Positions 51,249-60,087 of a DNA stretch of 64,000 bases are shown here, piece after piece. A program made the position numbers and the translations under genes. The notes under the pieces are model-generated. The model did not search any database. It saw only the letters and a program-made list of their open reading frames with translations, and had not been told where the DNA came from. Origin of the DNA: Phycisphaerales bacterium. GTDB lineage: Bacteria > Planctomycetota > Phycisphaerae > Phycisphaerales > UBA5793. The stretch covers positions 248,001-312,000 of the forward strand of contig JADZAS010000015.1 in assembly GCA_020852515.1 (NCBI GenBank), written 5' to 3'. Position 1 is the first letter of the stretch. Each line of letters opens with the position of its first letter.

Positions 51249-51797
51249 TCAGTTGTGAACCGGCGCGCCGGCGAACTCGTTGATGAGGTCGTTGAGCCGG
51301 GCGATGGGATCGACCAGCCGCTTGTCGCCATCCTCGAGCGCGATGTTCACGGCGCGGTGGGCCTTGTCGATGCATCGCTCGCGCTGGCCGCCGGGCGTTG
51401 AGTCGCACAGGTTGTCGTATACATCCGCGAGTTTGACGATCTTCACGCGCCAGTCGCCGGCGGCGAGTTGGCGGTCATACGCCGGCTCTCGCTCGGCGTC
51501 GGGCAGGCGCATGTCCTTGGTCATCGCGGCGACGATGTCGGCTACCTCGGTGCCGCAGGCGTAGAACACATCGTCGTAGTCGGCCGGGGTGTCTTCGATC
51601 ACGTCGTGCAGCAGCGCCGCAGAGAGTACGACCGGATCGTGCACGTTGAACACATTCGAAACCACGATCGCGACGCGGAAGGGGTGGGCCACATAGGGCG
51701 TGCGGCCGTCCTTGCGGGCCTGGTTGACGTGGAAGCGGGCCGCCAGCGATGCAGCCTTCTGCCAGAGATGCGGGTTGCCGCTTGCGTCAGCGGTCAT
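51249..51797 (-). CDS. HD-domain phosphohydrolase (MESH1/SpoT hydrolase-like)
   Basis: 182 residues, a single HD domain. His residues in HVNQARKDGRTPYVAHPFRV and the HD pair in LLHDVIEDTPADYDD are the metal-binding site; KLADVYDNLCD carries the second conserved Asp. Length and motif order fit small ppGpp hydrolases (MESH1 type), acting on 3'-diphosphates of guanosine, but other nucleotide substrates are possible. The end of the upstream ispF gene overlaps this start by 11 nt, and the frame is open with a TTG at 51803. Cotranscription with ispF is likely. Confidence 0.82.
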   Translation of the reverse strand: MTADASGNPHLWQKAASLAARFHVNQARKDGRTPYVAHPFRVAIVVSNVFNVHDPVVLSAALLHDVIEDTPADYDDVFYACGTEVADIVAAMTKDMRLPDAEREPAYDRQLAAGDWRVKIVKLADVYDNLCDSTPGGQRERCIDKAHRAVNIALEDGDKRLVDPIARLNDLINEFAGAPVHN

Positions 51798-52320
51798 GCT
51801 CAAGAGTTCCTTTCTTCACCAGCAGGGCCACGGCGTGGACGGCGATGCCCCGGCCGGCGCCGAGCGCATCGAGTTTTTCGTGCGTTTTGCCCTTAAGGTT
51901 CACCCGGTCCGCCTCGATCCCGAGTTGTTGGGCAAGGCGGCTCCGGATGGCGTCCTTGTGCGGGGCGATTTTGGGCTTCTGAAGGATGATCGTCGCGTCC
52001 AGGTTGCCTAACTCGTATCCAGCTGTGCTCATTCGACTTACGGCTTCCTCCAGGAAGATCGTCGAATCCGCCCCCTCCCATTTTGGGCTCGTATCGGGGA
52101 AAAGTTCGCCGATATCCGGCTCGCCCAGTGCGCCGAGAATGGCGTCGGTCACCGCGTGAAGCAAGGCATCGCCGTCGCTGTGCCCCACCGGCCCCAGATC
52201 GTGCTCGATCCGGATTCCGCCGATGATCAGAGGCCGGCCCTCCCCGGCCGGCGCGATGGGCTCGAGACGGTGCAGATCAAAGCCGTGTCCGATGCGCCAG
52301 GGAGGTGTTGCACGAGCCAT
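51787..52320 (-). CDS. ispF: 2-C-methyl-D-erythritol 2,4-cyclodiphosphate synthase
   Basis: Fifth step of the MEP isoprenoid pathway: cyclises CDP-methylerythritol 2-phosphate, releasing CMP. 177 residues. Zinc-binding Asp and His in RIGHGFDLHRL, a conserved GHSDGDALLHAVTDAILGA, and the C-terminal NLKGKTHEKLDALGAGRGI. TATCCT (minus strand, 52329-52334) lies 8 nt before the ATG, so the mRNA may be leaderless. No other MEP gene is in the window. Confidence 0.96.
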   Translation of the reverse strand: MARATPPWRIGHGFDLHRLEPIAPAGEGRPLIIGGIRIEHDLGPVGHSDGDALLHAVTDAILGALGEPDIGELFPDTSPKWEGADSTIFLEEAVSRMSTAGYELGNLDATIILQKPKIAPHKDAIRSRLAQQLGIEADRVNLKGKTHEKLDALGAGRGIAVHAVALLVKKGTLEHDR

Positions 52321-52501
52321 AGATGGGGAGGATACGCGCTGCCGGGCGTCGATTCAGTCGGCGGACGCCGGAGAACCGGGGTCTGAGCCCCACAGGCCCA
52401 TGCAGCGCCGCCTCAAGCCCGGCGGCGTGCGGGCCCGAAAGACTTCCTGTCGCGCGCTAGGATTGTGAGCCACTTCAGCGGACGCAAGTGAGGAGATGAG
52501 C

Positions 52502-53023
52502 ATGGGAGAGTCAATTCACGCCGCAAGTCGCCCCGGACTGGCTGCACGGGCGGCCATCCTCACCTGCGCGGCACTGGTCGCCACCGGCTGCGGCTACCGC
52601 CCCGGCGGCCAAGGCTGGACCGGCTCGTCCGAGACTTGGCCCAGCACCGAGTTTCACCCCGCGACGCTGACGCTCGTCGATGTCCGAACCGGTGAAGAAC
52701 TCTGGACGCAGGACATTCCCGTGGGCTATCAGATGGTCACACGCTTTGTCGAGGGCGGCGGCCCCGACAAGGTCGAACGTCCCGACCGCCTCGAATACCA
52801 GATCTTCCTCGTCGGCACGAAATACGGCAAACTCCGCTCGACCATCGCCGTCCCCCCGGCCACCTGCCGCCGCTGGGAACTTTCCTACCGCGATGCGCCG
52901 GAATACCGCGAGCCGGGCGTGCGCAACGGCCTGCTGGGCAACATGCCGCCGTGGTGGGAACTGCCCGCCAAACCCCTGCCCGACCTCGACACCGACAGCG
53001 GCGACATGTATCAGAAGCAGTAG
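52502..53023 (+). CDS. putative small lipoprotein
   Basis: 173 residues, not recognised. N-terminal signal with LAARAAILTCAALVATGCGY, where VATGC is a plausible lipobox. The mature part is a small beta-rich domain (FHPATLTLVDVRTGEELW, RLEYQIFLVGTKYGKL) ending in a disordered acidic tail. ATG 52502 has GAGGAG 7 nt upstream; ATG 52496 is also in frame. The 181 bp before it contain the divergent ispF start and a TAGGAT hexamer near 52458. Probably a planctomycete-specific envelope protein. Confidence 0.6.
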   Translation: MGESIHAASRPGLAARAAILTCAALVATGCGYRPGGQGWTGSSETWPSTEFHPATLTLVDVRTGEELWTQDIPVGYQMVTRFVEGGGPDKVERPDRLEYQIFLVGTKYGKLRSTIAVPPATCRRWELSYRDAPEYREPGVRNGLLGNMPPWWELPAKPLPDLDTDSGDMYQKQ

Positions 53024-53072
53024 CGGCGCCGGTTTCGCATGTGCGCCAAGCGCCAGCGCCTCCTCGTGCCGT

Positions 53073-54599
53073 TCAATTTGCGTGCAGCCTCGGATCCGAC
53101 AGGTCGAGGCGGTACATGACCTGGTTGTAGTCGTAGCGCGGCGTGGCGATCGGATTGTTCGTGAAACTGCGCGTGTACGTGCCTTCGAGATAGATCAGCC
53201 GCCCGCCGTCCTGGTCGAAGAACGGATGGTGCACGACGTTGTAGAACGAGTAGTTGTCGTGCGTGATGATCTTGCGCGCCTCGCTCCACGGCCCGATGAG
53301 CGTGGGCGATTCGAGATACCACACCTCGCCAAGCACTGATGAGCCGAACAGTTGCTGCAGAATCATGATGTAACACTGGCGGTACTCGTTCCAGTAGATC
53401 GAGCCGCTGTGGCCGATGACCTTTTCGCCGGTCTCGACGTCGCGCGTCTGGATGAGCGCCTCATCTTCGCTCAACAGCCCGGCGTTGATGAGTTCGAGTT
53501 GCTGGCTCGCCTCCACGAGGCCGGTGTTGCGCTTCCACGCGTAGATCAGTTTGCCTGAAGCGTCGCGATCAACCTGCGAGTTTTCCTTGGCGTACTTCGT
53601 GCCCTCTATCAGACACGTGTACGCCTCGTAGGCTTCAGGGTCGATGAGGCTGTCGTAGTCGGCCTGGCAGCGCACCAGCGCGTAGGGCGAAGGGAAGTAG
53701 TAGTATTCGACGCCGCTCTCGGTGACTTTGATCGGGTTCGCCCGCGCGTGCAGCGGCGCATCCACGGGGATCGATCTGATCGGCTCGAAGATGTCCTTGT
53801 CATCGTTGTAGAGCGCAAAGCCCGCTTCGTAGATCTCGCCGAGCGTCTTCACGCGGATGAAGTGGCACAGCAGCCGCTCGCGGCCTGACTCGTCCTTCGC
53901 CGTCACAAGGCCGTCGAACCACACTGGGCCGGGCTTGTCGCCCAGCGGGCACATCTTCTTGCTGAAGCCTTCCTCGTTGACGAAGTAGCGCAGGTTGACG
54001 CCGACCGATGGATCAAGCCCGCCCTTGCCGGGCAGATCGGAAACCGCGCCCGAGCCGGAGAAGTTGCCCAGCGGATAGGCCGTGCGGCCCGTGTCGCCCC
54101 AGAACCAGTGAATCTGCCCGCGATAGATGATGCGCTGGACAGAATCCTGCCCCGTCACCTGCGCGTTGAGCACGGGCTGCTCGATGGGCGGCGTGTCGCC
54201 GAGTTTCACGCTGTCGCTGTAAATCCCTTCGCCGGTCACGCGGTAGAGGCGCTGAGCGATGTTGACGCGATCGACCTGCAGCATCGCCTCGCCGCCGGGC
54301 TTCACTTCGATCGCCTTTCCCTCGTAGCCGAACCCGTCGGCGGGAAACGTGTAGCCGTGGCTCTTGACAAAGAAGAACACGCGCTGGTTCATCAGACCGG
54401 GATCGTCGATAGCCGCGACGCCGGCGCTGTCGGTCACGTACGTGACTTCGTTGACGGTGCGCAGTTCGACGAGCGGTACGCCTCGCTGCGTCTTCGAGTC
54501 GACGACGGTGATGCGAAACGGCTGCGCGAGAACAAGCGGCGCGGCCAGGACGTTCACGATGACAACCAGCAGCAGTGAGTGCAAGCGGGAGTTTTTCAC
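53073..54599 (-). CDS. exported beta-propeller-like protein of unknown function
   Basis: 508 residues. Signal peptide MKNSRLHSLLLVVIVNVLAA ending VLAQ. The body begins with a beta-sandwich-like segment (FRITVVDSKTQRGVPLVELR, carboxypeptidase-regulatory-like) and continues with blades reminiscent of five-bladed GH43/DUF4185-type propellers: IIYRGQIHWFWGDTGR, YYYFPSPYALVRC, GHSGSIYWNEYRQCYIM, LGEVWYLESPTLIGPWSEA. The last pattern, 'GPWSEA' after an image of a sequential propeller, is common in carbohydrate-active or binding propellers. No catalytic triad can be assigned. GTG start at 54599 with GGAG nearby. Confidence 0.7.
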   Translation of the reverse strand: MKNSRLHSLLLVVIVNVLAAPLVLAQPFRITVVDSKTQRGVPLVELRTVNEVTYVTDSAGVAAIDDPGLMNQRVFFFVKSHGYTFPADGFGYEGKAIEVKPGGEAMLQVDRVNIAQRLYRVTGEGIYSDSVKLGDTPPIEQPVLNAQVTGQDSVQRIIYRGQIHWFWGDTGRTAYPLGNFSGSGAVSDLPGKGGLDPSVGVNLRYFVNEEGFSKKMCPLGDKPGPVWFDGLVTAKDESGRERLLCHFIRVKTLGEIYEAGFALYNDDKDIFEPIRSIPVDAPLHARANPIKVTESGVEYYYFPSPYALVRCQADYDSLIDPEAYEAYTCLIEGTKYAKENSQVDRDASGKLIYAWKRNTGLVEASQQLELINAGLLSEDEALIQTRDVETGEKVIGHSGSIYWNEYRQCYIMILQQLFGSSVLGEVWYLESPTLIGPWSEARKIITHDNYSFYNVVHHPFFDQDGGRLIYLEGTYTRSFTNNPIATPRYDYNQVMYRLDLSDPRLHAN

Positions 54600-54680
54600 A
54601 CGAGGCTCCGTTCGTGGCGAAGTGGAGAGGTCGTGGAACCATAGAGGCGTGAGCCATCGGGTTTGCCGCGCCCAAAGAAA

Positions 54681-54709
54681 ACCCCCGCCGAGGCAGGCTC
54701 GGCGGGGGT
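54681..54709 (-). terminator. intrinsic terminator of the second subtilase
   Basis: 12-bp stem (54681-54692 with 54698-54709), 5-nt loop. Read on the minus strand it is followed by TTTTCTTTGGG, about 30 nt after the peptidase stop. The rest of 54600-54740 shows only this and leader sequence. Confidence 0.85.
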
Positions 54710-54740
54710 CGCGAATCGCTGAAAACCGGACTCGGCCCTG

Positions 54741-56333
54741 TTATTCGATCACGACTTCGGCGACGTTGCTGATGCGCTGGAACTCAGCCGCCTGCATCCA
54801 GATTCGGGTCCCCTGCGAGTTGGCCGGGATGCGCTTGCGCAGCAGGGCGTAGCCGTCCTGGTCGGCGGTTCGGATGCCGGCCTGAACCGGACTGGCCAGA
54901 TCGAGCGTCACATCGAGTTGAGGCACATAGGTGCTGCCCAGGCCACGCACGCTGTAGACGAACACGACCGTAGCGCCGGGAGTGGCGCGGGTGACTTCGG
55001 CGTCGCCGTTCACGCCCGCGACGAAGCGCGACGTGGTCAGCCGCATCGGAATTTCACCCGAGTAGGCCGCTTCAATGGCATTGCGCAGGTTGATGCGGCC
55101 GTAGCCGTAGGTGTCATCGAGGCCCGGCGCGCCGAGATCGTTGCAGGTGGTCTTGAGGAAGAACTCGACCTCGTCGGGCGTCAGTGCTGGATTCGTGGAC
55201 CAGAGCAGCGCCGCCAGGCCCGAGACCTGCGGGCAGGCCGCGCTGGTGCCGCTGAAATTGCGATACTGGTTGTCGCCCTCGCTGGTGATGTTCCAGACTT
55301 CCTCGGCGGGCGCGACGAGATCGACCATGCGGCCGTAGTTCGAGAACGACGACTTGACATCCTGTCGGCTCACGGCGCCGACAATCATCACGTCGTCAGC
55401 GTCACGGTCGTTGGTGGTCATGTTCTGGTTGGAGTTGCCCGCGGCCCAGATCATGAGTCCGCCGATGGACTTGATGTACGTGGCCGTGTCGCGGACGGCT
55501 TGGTTGTCCACGCCGCTGTAACTCAGGCTCGCGACCTTGTCGCCGTTCTCGACTGCAGTTGTCGCCGCGTGGTTGAGCCACTCGATGGACGAGCCGCCGC
55601 CGCTGCTGTTGGTGACGCGAAGCATGCGGTGGCTGAGATTCCAGCCCATGCCGGTCACGCCGATGCCGTTGTCGCCATTGGCGGCGGCGCAGCCCGTGGC
55701 GTTGGTGCCGTGGCCGTAGATGTCGTTGATCTGCCCGCCTTGAGTCTCCCAAAGCCGATCAACGGCGTTGTAGCCTTCCTGGCGGTGCAGTTGAATGTCT
55801 TCGTGCGTGACGCGCACGCCGGTGTCGCACACGCCCACGGTCACCTCGGAGGTGCCGGTGTGGATGTCCCAGCCGGCGCAGGAGTCGAAGCGATCGACGC
55901 CGTGGTACCACTGCGAGCCGAACTGCGCATCGTTCGGGCAGTCCTGCGGGTAGACACGCCAGTTGGGCTCGACGAACTTGAACAGGCCCGAGGCGAGCAG
56001 ATGGTCCGCCACGCCGTTTTCGGTAAAGCCCATCGGCAGATTGAAGATGTACTGATCCGTCTGCCAGACGTGGTTGCGCACCGCGGCGATGGCGCTGATC
56101 ATGGCAAGCGCCTGGTCGTAGCGCTGCTGCGCGTCATTGACGCTCAGGCCCTGTTGCACCCAGTGCGACACGGGCCAGGGGCGGGCGATCATTGAACCTG
56201 AAAACTCCTGGTAGCCAGGCTGCTCGACGTAGCGGGCCTGGCCATGGTCGGCCCAGGCAAACGGGGTGGCGATCGAGGCGGCCAGCGCGAAACTCAGCAT
56301 GTGCAGGGCTCGTGGCGTATGGGTGCGTGACAT
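54741..56333 (-). CDS. secreted S8 subtilisin-like serine peptidase with shared C-terminal module (second copy)
   Basis: 530 residues. Signal peptide ending PFAWAD, then a ~120-residue N-terminal region with RYDQALAMISAIAAVRNHVW. S8 triad: Asp in VGVCDTGVRVTHED, His in IYGHGTNATGC, Ser in NFSGTSAACPQVSGL. The final ~95 residues (MRLTTSRFVAGVNGDAEV onwards) closely match the end of the first subtilase at 6293-8092 (over 70% identical by eye) although the catalytic parts differ, so the module is the conserved element. GGAGGAGAAG precedes the ATG. Its own terminator follows. Confidence 0.92.
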   Translation of the reverse strand: MSRTHTPRALHMLSFALAASIATPFAWADHGQARYVEQPGYQEFSGSMIARPWPVSHWVQQGLSVNDAQQRYDQALAMISAIAAVRNHVWQTDQYIFNLPMGFTENGVADHLLASGLFKFVEPNWRVYPQDCPNDAQFGSQWYHGVDRFDSCAGWDIHTGTSEVTVGVCDTGVRVTHEDIQLHRQEGYNAVDRLWETQGGQINDIYGHGTNATGCAAANGDNGIGVTGMGWNLSHRMLRVTNSSGGGSSIEWLNHAATTAVENGDKVASLSYSGVDNQAVRDTATYIKSIGGLMIWAAGNSNQNMTTNDRDADDVMIVGAVSRQDVKSSFSNYGRMVDLVAPAEEVWNITSEGDNQYRNFSGTSAACPQVSGLAALLWSTNPALTPDEVEFFLKTTCNDLGAPGLDDTYGYGRINLRNAIEAAYSGEIPMRLTTSRFVAGVNGDAEVTRATPGATVVFVYSVRGLGSTYVPQLDVTLDLASPVQAGIRTADQDGYALLRKRIPANSQGTRIWMQAAEFQRISNVAEVVIE

Positions 56334-56485
56334 TTGCTTCTCCTCCGGGGTCGTGGGTTCTCGTTCAGGGTCGCCTTAGGCGAATGAGCCTTGAGCGGCT
56401 CTCATTCTAATGCATGGCAGCGGCGATCTGTTCCTCAATGTGGCCCAATCTCCCTGCCCATTTCACAAAACCAGCCGGGCAAAGG

Positions 56486-57415
56486 TCATTCAGGGCGTTT
56501 TTCTGCCGCCGAAAGCAGCGACTCGACCTCCGCACGGCGCGGCAGCGAGGGAATGGCCCCTTTGCGGCTGACGGCCGCGGCCCCCGCCGCGTTGGCCAGC
56601 GCCAGCGTCTGCTCGACGCTCAGCCCCTCGCACCAGCCCACCGCCCAGGCCCCGGCAAAGGCGTCGCCGGCCGCTGTGGTGTCGATGACCTCCACCCGCG
56701 GCGCCGGCTGCCGCGTGGTTGTCTGGCCGTCGCAGTGCACAGCGCCATCCCGGCCCAGCGTCACCACCACGTGCCCGCCCGAGAGCGAACACAGGTGCGA
56801 TGCGACCTGGGCGTGCGACAGCGCCGGGTCGTGCAGATCGGAGACGATGCGGCTCTCCCCCTCGTTCACGATCAGTACATCCACGCACTCAAGCAGCGCG
56901 GCGGAAAGGCGCTGAGCGGGCGCGGCATTGAGAATAACCGGCACGTCGTGCTGCCGGGCGATCTCCGCGGCTCGCTGCACGGCAGGCAGCGGTGATTCGA
57001 GCTGCATCAGCACTGCATCGGCCTGCTCGATCACTTCGCGCGCCGCCTCGACATCGCGCGTCGTGAGCGCCATGTTCGCACCCGACGCGACCACGATGGT
57101 GTTCTGTCCCGCGGCATCGACGGTGATGACGGCAACGCCCGTGCGCTCGCCGCCGCGCGAGAGGACGTGCGCGACGTCGATCTTCTCCGAAGCGAGCAGA
57201 GCCCGCAGCTCCGCGCCCCACGCATCGCGGCCGACGCAGCCGATGAAGGTGACTTCGGCGCCGAGCCGCGCCGCGGCGACGGCTTGGTTCGCTCCCTTGC
57301 CGCCGGGAAAGGTCTGAAAGGCGCCGCCCAGCAACGTCTCGCCCGGCGCAGGAAAACGCGGCGTCGTCACGACGAGATCCATGTTGATCGAACCAAGTAC
57401 GACGATGCGCGGCAT
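56486..57415 (-). CDS. rbsK: ribokinase (PfkB family)
   Basis: 309 residues. Phosphorylates D-ribose at C5 with ATP. N-terminal MPRIVVLGSINMDLVV, the GGAFQTFPGGKGANQAVAAARLG substrate block, and the C-terminal PfkB signature IDTTAAGDAFAGAWAVG, with the catalytic Asp in AAGDAF. An Asn and monovalent-cation site region fit ribokinase rather than fructokinase. TATGAT (minus strand, 57421-57426) sits 5 nt before the ATG, so a leaderless transcript is likely. No ribose transporter is next to it. Confidence 0.9.
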   Translation of the reverse strand: MPRIVVLGSINMDLVVTTPRFPAPGETLLGGAFQTFPGGKGANQAVAAARLGAEVTFIGCVGRDAWGAELRALLASEKIDVAHVLSRGGERTGVAVITVDAAGQNTIVVASGANMALTTRDVEAAREVIEQADAVLMQLESPLPAVQRAAEIARQHDVPVILNAAPAQRLSAALLECVDVLIVNEGESRIVSDLHDPALSHAQVASHLCSLSGGHVVVTLGRDGAVHCDGQTTTRQPAPRVEVIDTTAAGDAFAGAWAVGWCEGLSVEQTLALANAAGAAAVSRKGAIPSLPRRAEVESLLSAAEKRPE

Positions 57416-57437
57416 GAGGCATCATATGGCCGCCGAT

Positions 57438-60074
57438 TCAATCACCGGCGGTCTCGCCTTTGGTGCGATGCACGGTCGCCCAGATCTTGCGCTTGGCGTC
57501 GAGATCACGGTATTCCTTGCGGCCCATCACCATGTCGGCGTACACCGTCGCAATCTCGCGCGGCCGCATGCGGAACGTCACTTGCGACCATTGCAGCGGT
57601 TGACCGCGAAACTCGTAACACTGACTCGTGTTTGGATCGATGGCCCACTCCGGCGGCTCGGCGGGCGTCACGTCGAGCCAGCACGTATCTTCACCCGCCG
57701 CAACGTGCATACCGATTTCGCCCAGGAGATTCGTCTTGGCGGCGCTGGCAACGGGGCCGACGAGTTTGAGCGTAACCTCTGCCGGCTCGCCGTTGTACTC
57801 GACCAGCCGAACGACGAACGGATGCGTGCAGGCGCCTTCACTGCGCTGCGCCATTTCATGCCCAACCCAGTCAGGAAGATGTTCGCCGGACTTGCTCGAC
57901 TCACGAAAGAACGCCGTGGCGAGAACGCCGGGCGCACCCTCGACGCTGAGCGGGCCGAAAGTCCGTGGCATTTCATTCGACCATGCCTCGGACACCCGTT
58001 GTACGAGCAGGTGGCTGAACGCATGAGGAGGCTCGAGTGCCGAACACAGCTGCACACGCTGCGCGTTGGTCAATCGGCCATGCGGGACAAACCGAAGCCG
58101 GCGCGTCATCATCCCCGCGCGGCAGTCGGAATTACCCTCGTCCCACGGGTCGTACGTGACCAACACCTGTCGCAGTCGGTTTTCGAGAACAAAGAACTGC
58201 TGCGCGCCGTCGTGGATGACCAGCAGGCCTCGACCACTCGCCGACCGCTTGTCAACAAAATCAACGAAACTCAGCGCTGTCAGGGCTCGCGGCAGATCCT
58301 CGAACCACTGCGGCGAGGTCATCCAGTCGCCGGTGGGGTACTTGCGACGGGCGCCGACAAAGCCTGACACGTCGTGAACAGCGCCGGGCGAGTTCGCCAC
58401 CAGGCAAGCATCCTCGAACGCCACGCAATGATCGATCGACAAGGCGTTGAGCAACCCCGGATCGGGGCGAGGCACATCGAATCCCAGCGTCACGTCCACC
58501 GCATCGGCATCAACCGCAAGGTGCACGGTCGCAGTCATGCTGACTCCGCCGCGTCCCTTGCGACGAATCGTGACCATCGCACCGAATCCGGGTTCTCGCT
58601 CGATCTCGACGTCAGTCGTTTCGAACGTGCGTTCGGCCCCGTTGACGGCGGTCCGGCAGTTGAGAAGCGACTGCTCCGGTGAAACCAGCGAGCCGCGTGT
58701 ACCCGGTCCTCGGAGATCGACCATGCAACCGGTTCGACGATCAACGGTGACGGCGAGTGAGCCGCGCGAGAGCGTAATCGTGTTTTTTGTTCGCTTGACG
58801 GATTCCTTCGGTTGCCGGACTGGTGCTCGTGTTGAGGAAGGCTCAACGCGAAAGCCGAACGGCGGTGTGGAGTTCGACGGGCGCTTTCGCGAACCGGCAT
58901 TTCCTCCGACCGGCCAGCCCAGCAGATTCGGCGACAGGTGCGGCCCGCGCTCCCCGGCCACGCGTGATGCCAGTGCCTGAACGACTCGGCCGGGAATCGG
59001 TCGAACCAACTGTTCTGCCCGGCGCATCGACGTGAATCCGATGGACCCGCACAACCCCTCGCACTCGTGATTGTCATGATGCTGCGCGGCCAGAAGTTCG
59101 CGCCAGGCTTCGTCGAGCTCCCATGTCGGATACACGTCCCACTGTGCGTACGGCCGGCCCAGCAGGCTCGCCGTCGCCGCCAGCGATTCAGCCGCGAGGA
59201 TCGATCGTTCGGCGGCGCGACTGGTGCGCGGGTGCTTGTCACCATTCTTTCCCAGCGTCATCCCGTGCCACACGTCGTCATTCGTGTAGCGGCGCAGCGG
59301 CGCCTCGGCGCTGCCGATCTTCTCGATCACCTCCGAAAGCGTACCTGGTACGATTTCAAACTCCGGATTGGCGATCAACTCCTTCAATTTCGGCAGCAGC
59401 ACCTCGCTGCGGCACATCCAGTCTTTGCTCGGCATCAACTCGACCCACTGCACGATTGCCGGCTGCTCCAGATCGCGCAGCAGTTTCGATTCAAACAGCG
59501 GCGCGAAATCTTCCGGCCACTGATGCAGGTTGAGTTCGTTGCGCGGCAGCGTCGGCAGGCGCGAGCCGTCGATGCCCTCCCAGATGATCAGCGCGTGCGG
59601 CTCGCGCGGCACTTCGGGCGTGTGCCACGTCCACTGAAAGAAGAGACACGCGCCTGTGTAGCCGCATTGGCGCAGCATCTGCGGCAACTGTGGGAAAAAG
59701 TAGAACTCCTCCTCCCAGAAAGCGTGCGGCCGCACGCCCAGCAGGCGGCGCGTCGAGCGCACGCCGAAGGTGAGTTGGCGGATGTTGGACTCGCTGCCGT
59801 TGAACTGGCCGTAAGGCTGGCCATAGGAACAACCGACAGGTTCGATGATGCCCTGCGCGATCGCCCTGCGCAGTTCGGCAAGCGCTTCGGGGCACTCGGC
59901 GGCCATTTTCTCGTAGCCGACGACGTCGAAGTTGACGTTTCCCTTGACGCCGGTCTCGCGGCAGAGGTGGAGCATGTCGCGCACGCTGCCGGGCAGCACG
60001 TCGTAGCCCCACAGCCACTGCATGTCGACCCAGTGCATGTGGTTGCCGAAGGTGAAGTGAACGGGCTTGCGCAT
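57438..60074 (-). CDS. glycoside hydrolase family 38-like alpha-mannosidase
   Basis: 878 residues, no signal peptide seen. The N-terminal GH38 domain begins HFTFGNHMHWVDMQWLWGY, matching the HxHxD zinc/substrate motif. The middle has a HDNHECEGLCG segment (helical domain; QHHD-type in the family). The C-terminal two thirds are beta-sandwich sequence (VTVDRRTGCMVDLRGPGTRG, VDVTLGFDVPRPDPG). Alpha-mannosidase activity is the usual function, but the catalytic nucleophile Asp cannot be placed with confidence, so I keep the activity tentative. It is 14 nt from the AbgT gene and 23 nt from rbsK, so cotranscription is possible. Confidence 0.78.
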   Translation of the reverse strand: MRKPVHFTFGNHMHWVDMQWLWGYDVLPGSVRDMLHLCRETGVKGNVNFDVVGYEKMAAECPEALAELRRAIAQGIIEPVGCSYGQPYGQFNGSESNIRQLTFGVRSTRRLLGVRPHAFWEEEFYFFPQLPQMLRQCGYTGACLFFQWTWHTPEVPREPHALIIWEGIDGSRLPTLPRNELNLHQWPEDFAPLFESKLLRDLEQPAIVQWVELMPSKDWMCRSEVLLPKLKELIANPEFEIVPGTLSEVIEKIGSAEAPLRRYTNDDVWHGMTLGKNGDKHPRTSRAAERSILAAESLAATASLLGRPYAQWDVYPTWELDEAWRELLAAQHHDNHECEGLCGSIGFTSMRRAEQLVRPIPGRVVQALASRVAGERGPHLSPNLLGWPVGGNAGSRKRPSNSTPPFGFRVEPSSTRAPVRQPKESVKRTKNTITLSRGSLAVTVDRRTGCMVDLRGPGTRGSLVSPEQSLLNCRTAVNGAERTFETTDVEIEREPGFGAMVTIRRKGRGGVSMTATVHLAVDADAVDVTLGFDVPRPDPGLLNALSIDHCVAFEDACLVANSPGAVHDVSGFVGARRKYPTGDWMTSPQWFEDLPRALTALSFVDFVDKRSASGRGLLVIHDGAQQFFVLENRLRQVLVTYDPWDEGNSDCRAGMMTRRLRFVPHGRLTNAQRVQLCSALEPPHAFSHLLVQRVSEAWSNEMPRTFGPLSVEGAPGVLATAFFRESSKSGEHLPDWVGHEMAQRSEGACTHPFVVRLVEYNGEPAEVTLKLVGPVASAAKTNLLGEIGMHVAAGEDTCWLDVTPAEPPEWAIDPNTSQCYEFRGQPLQWSQVTFRMRPREIATVYADMVMGRKEYRDLDAKRKIWATVHRTKGETAGD

Positions 60075-60087
60075 CGGCTGTTCCCGC

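Noticed and set aside
54918-56195. 425-residue plus-strand ORF opposite the second subtilase
   Set aside because: Antisense of a gene with a complete S8 catalytic triad.
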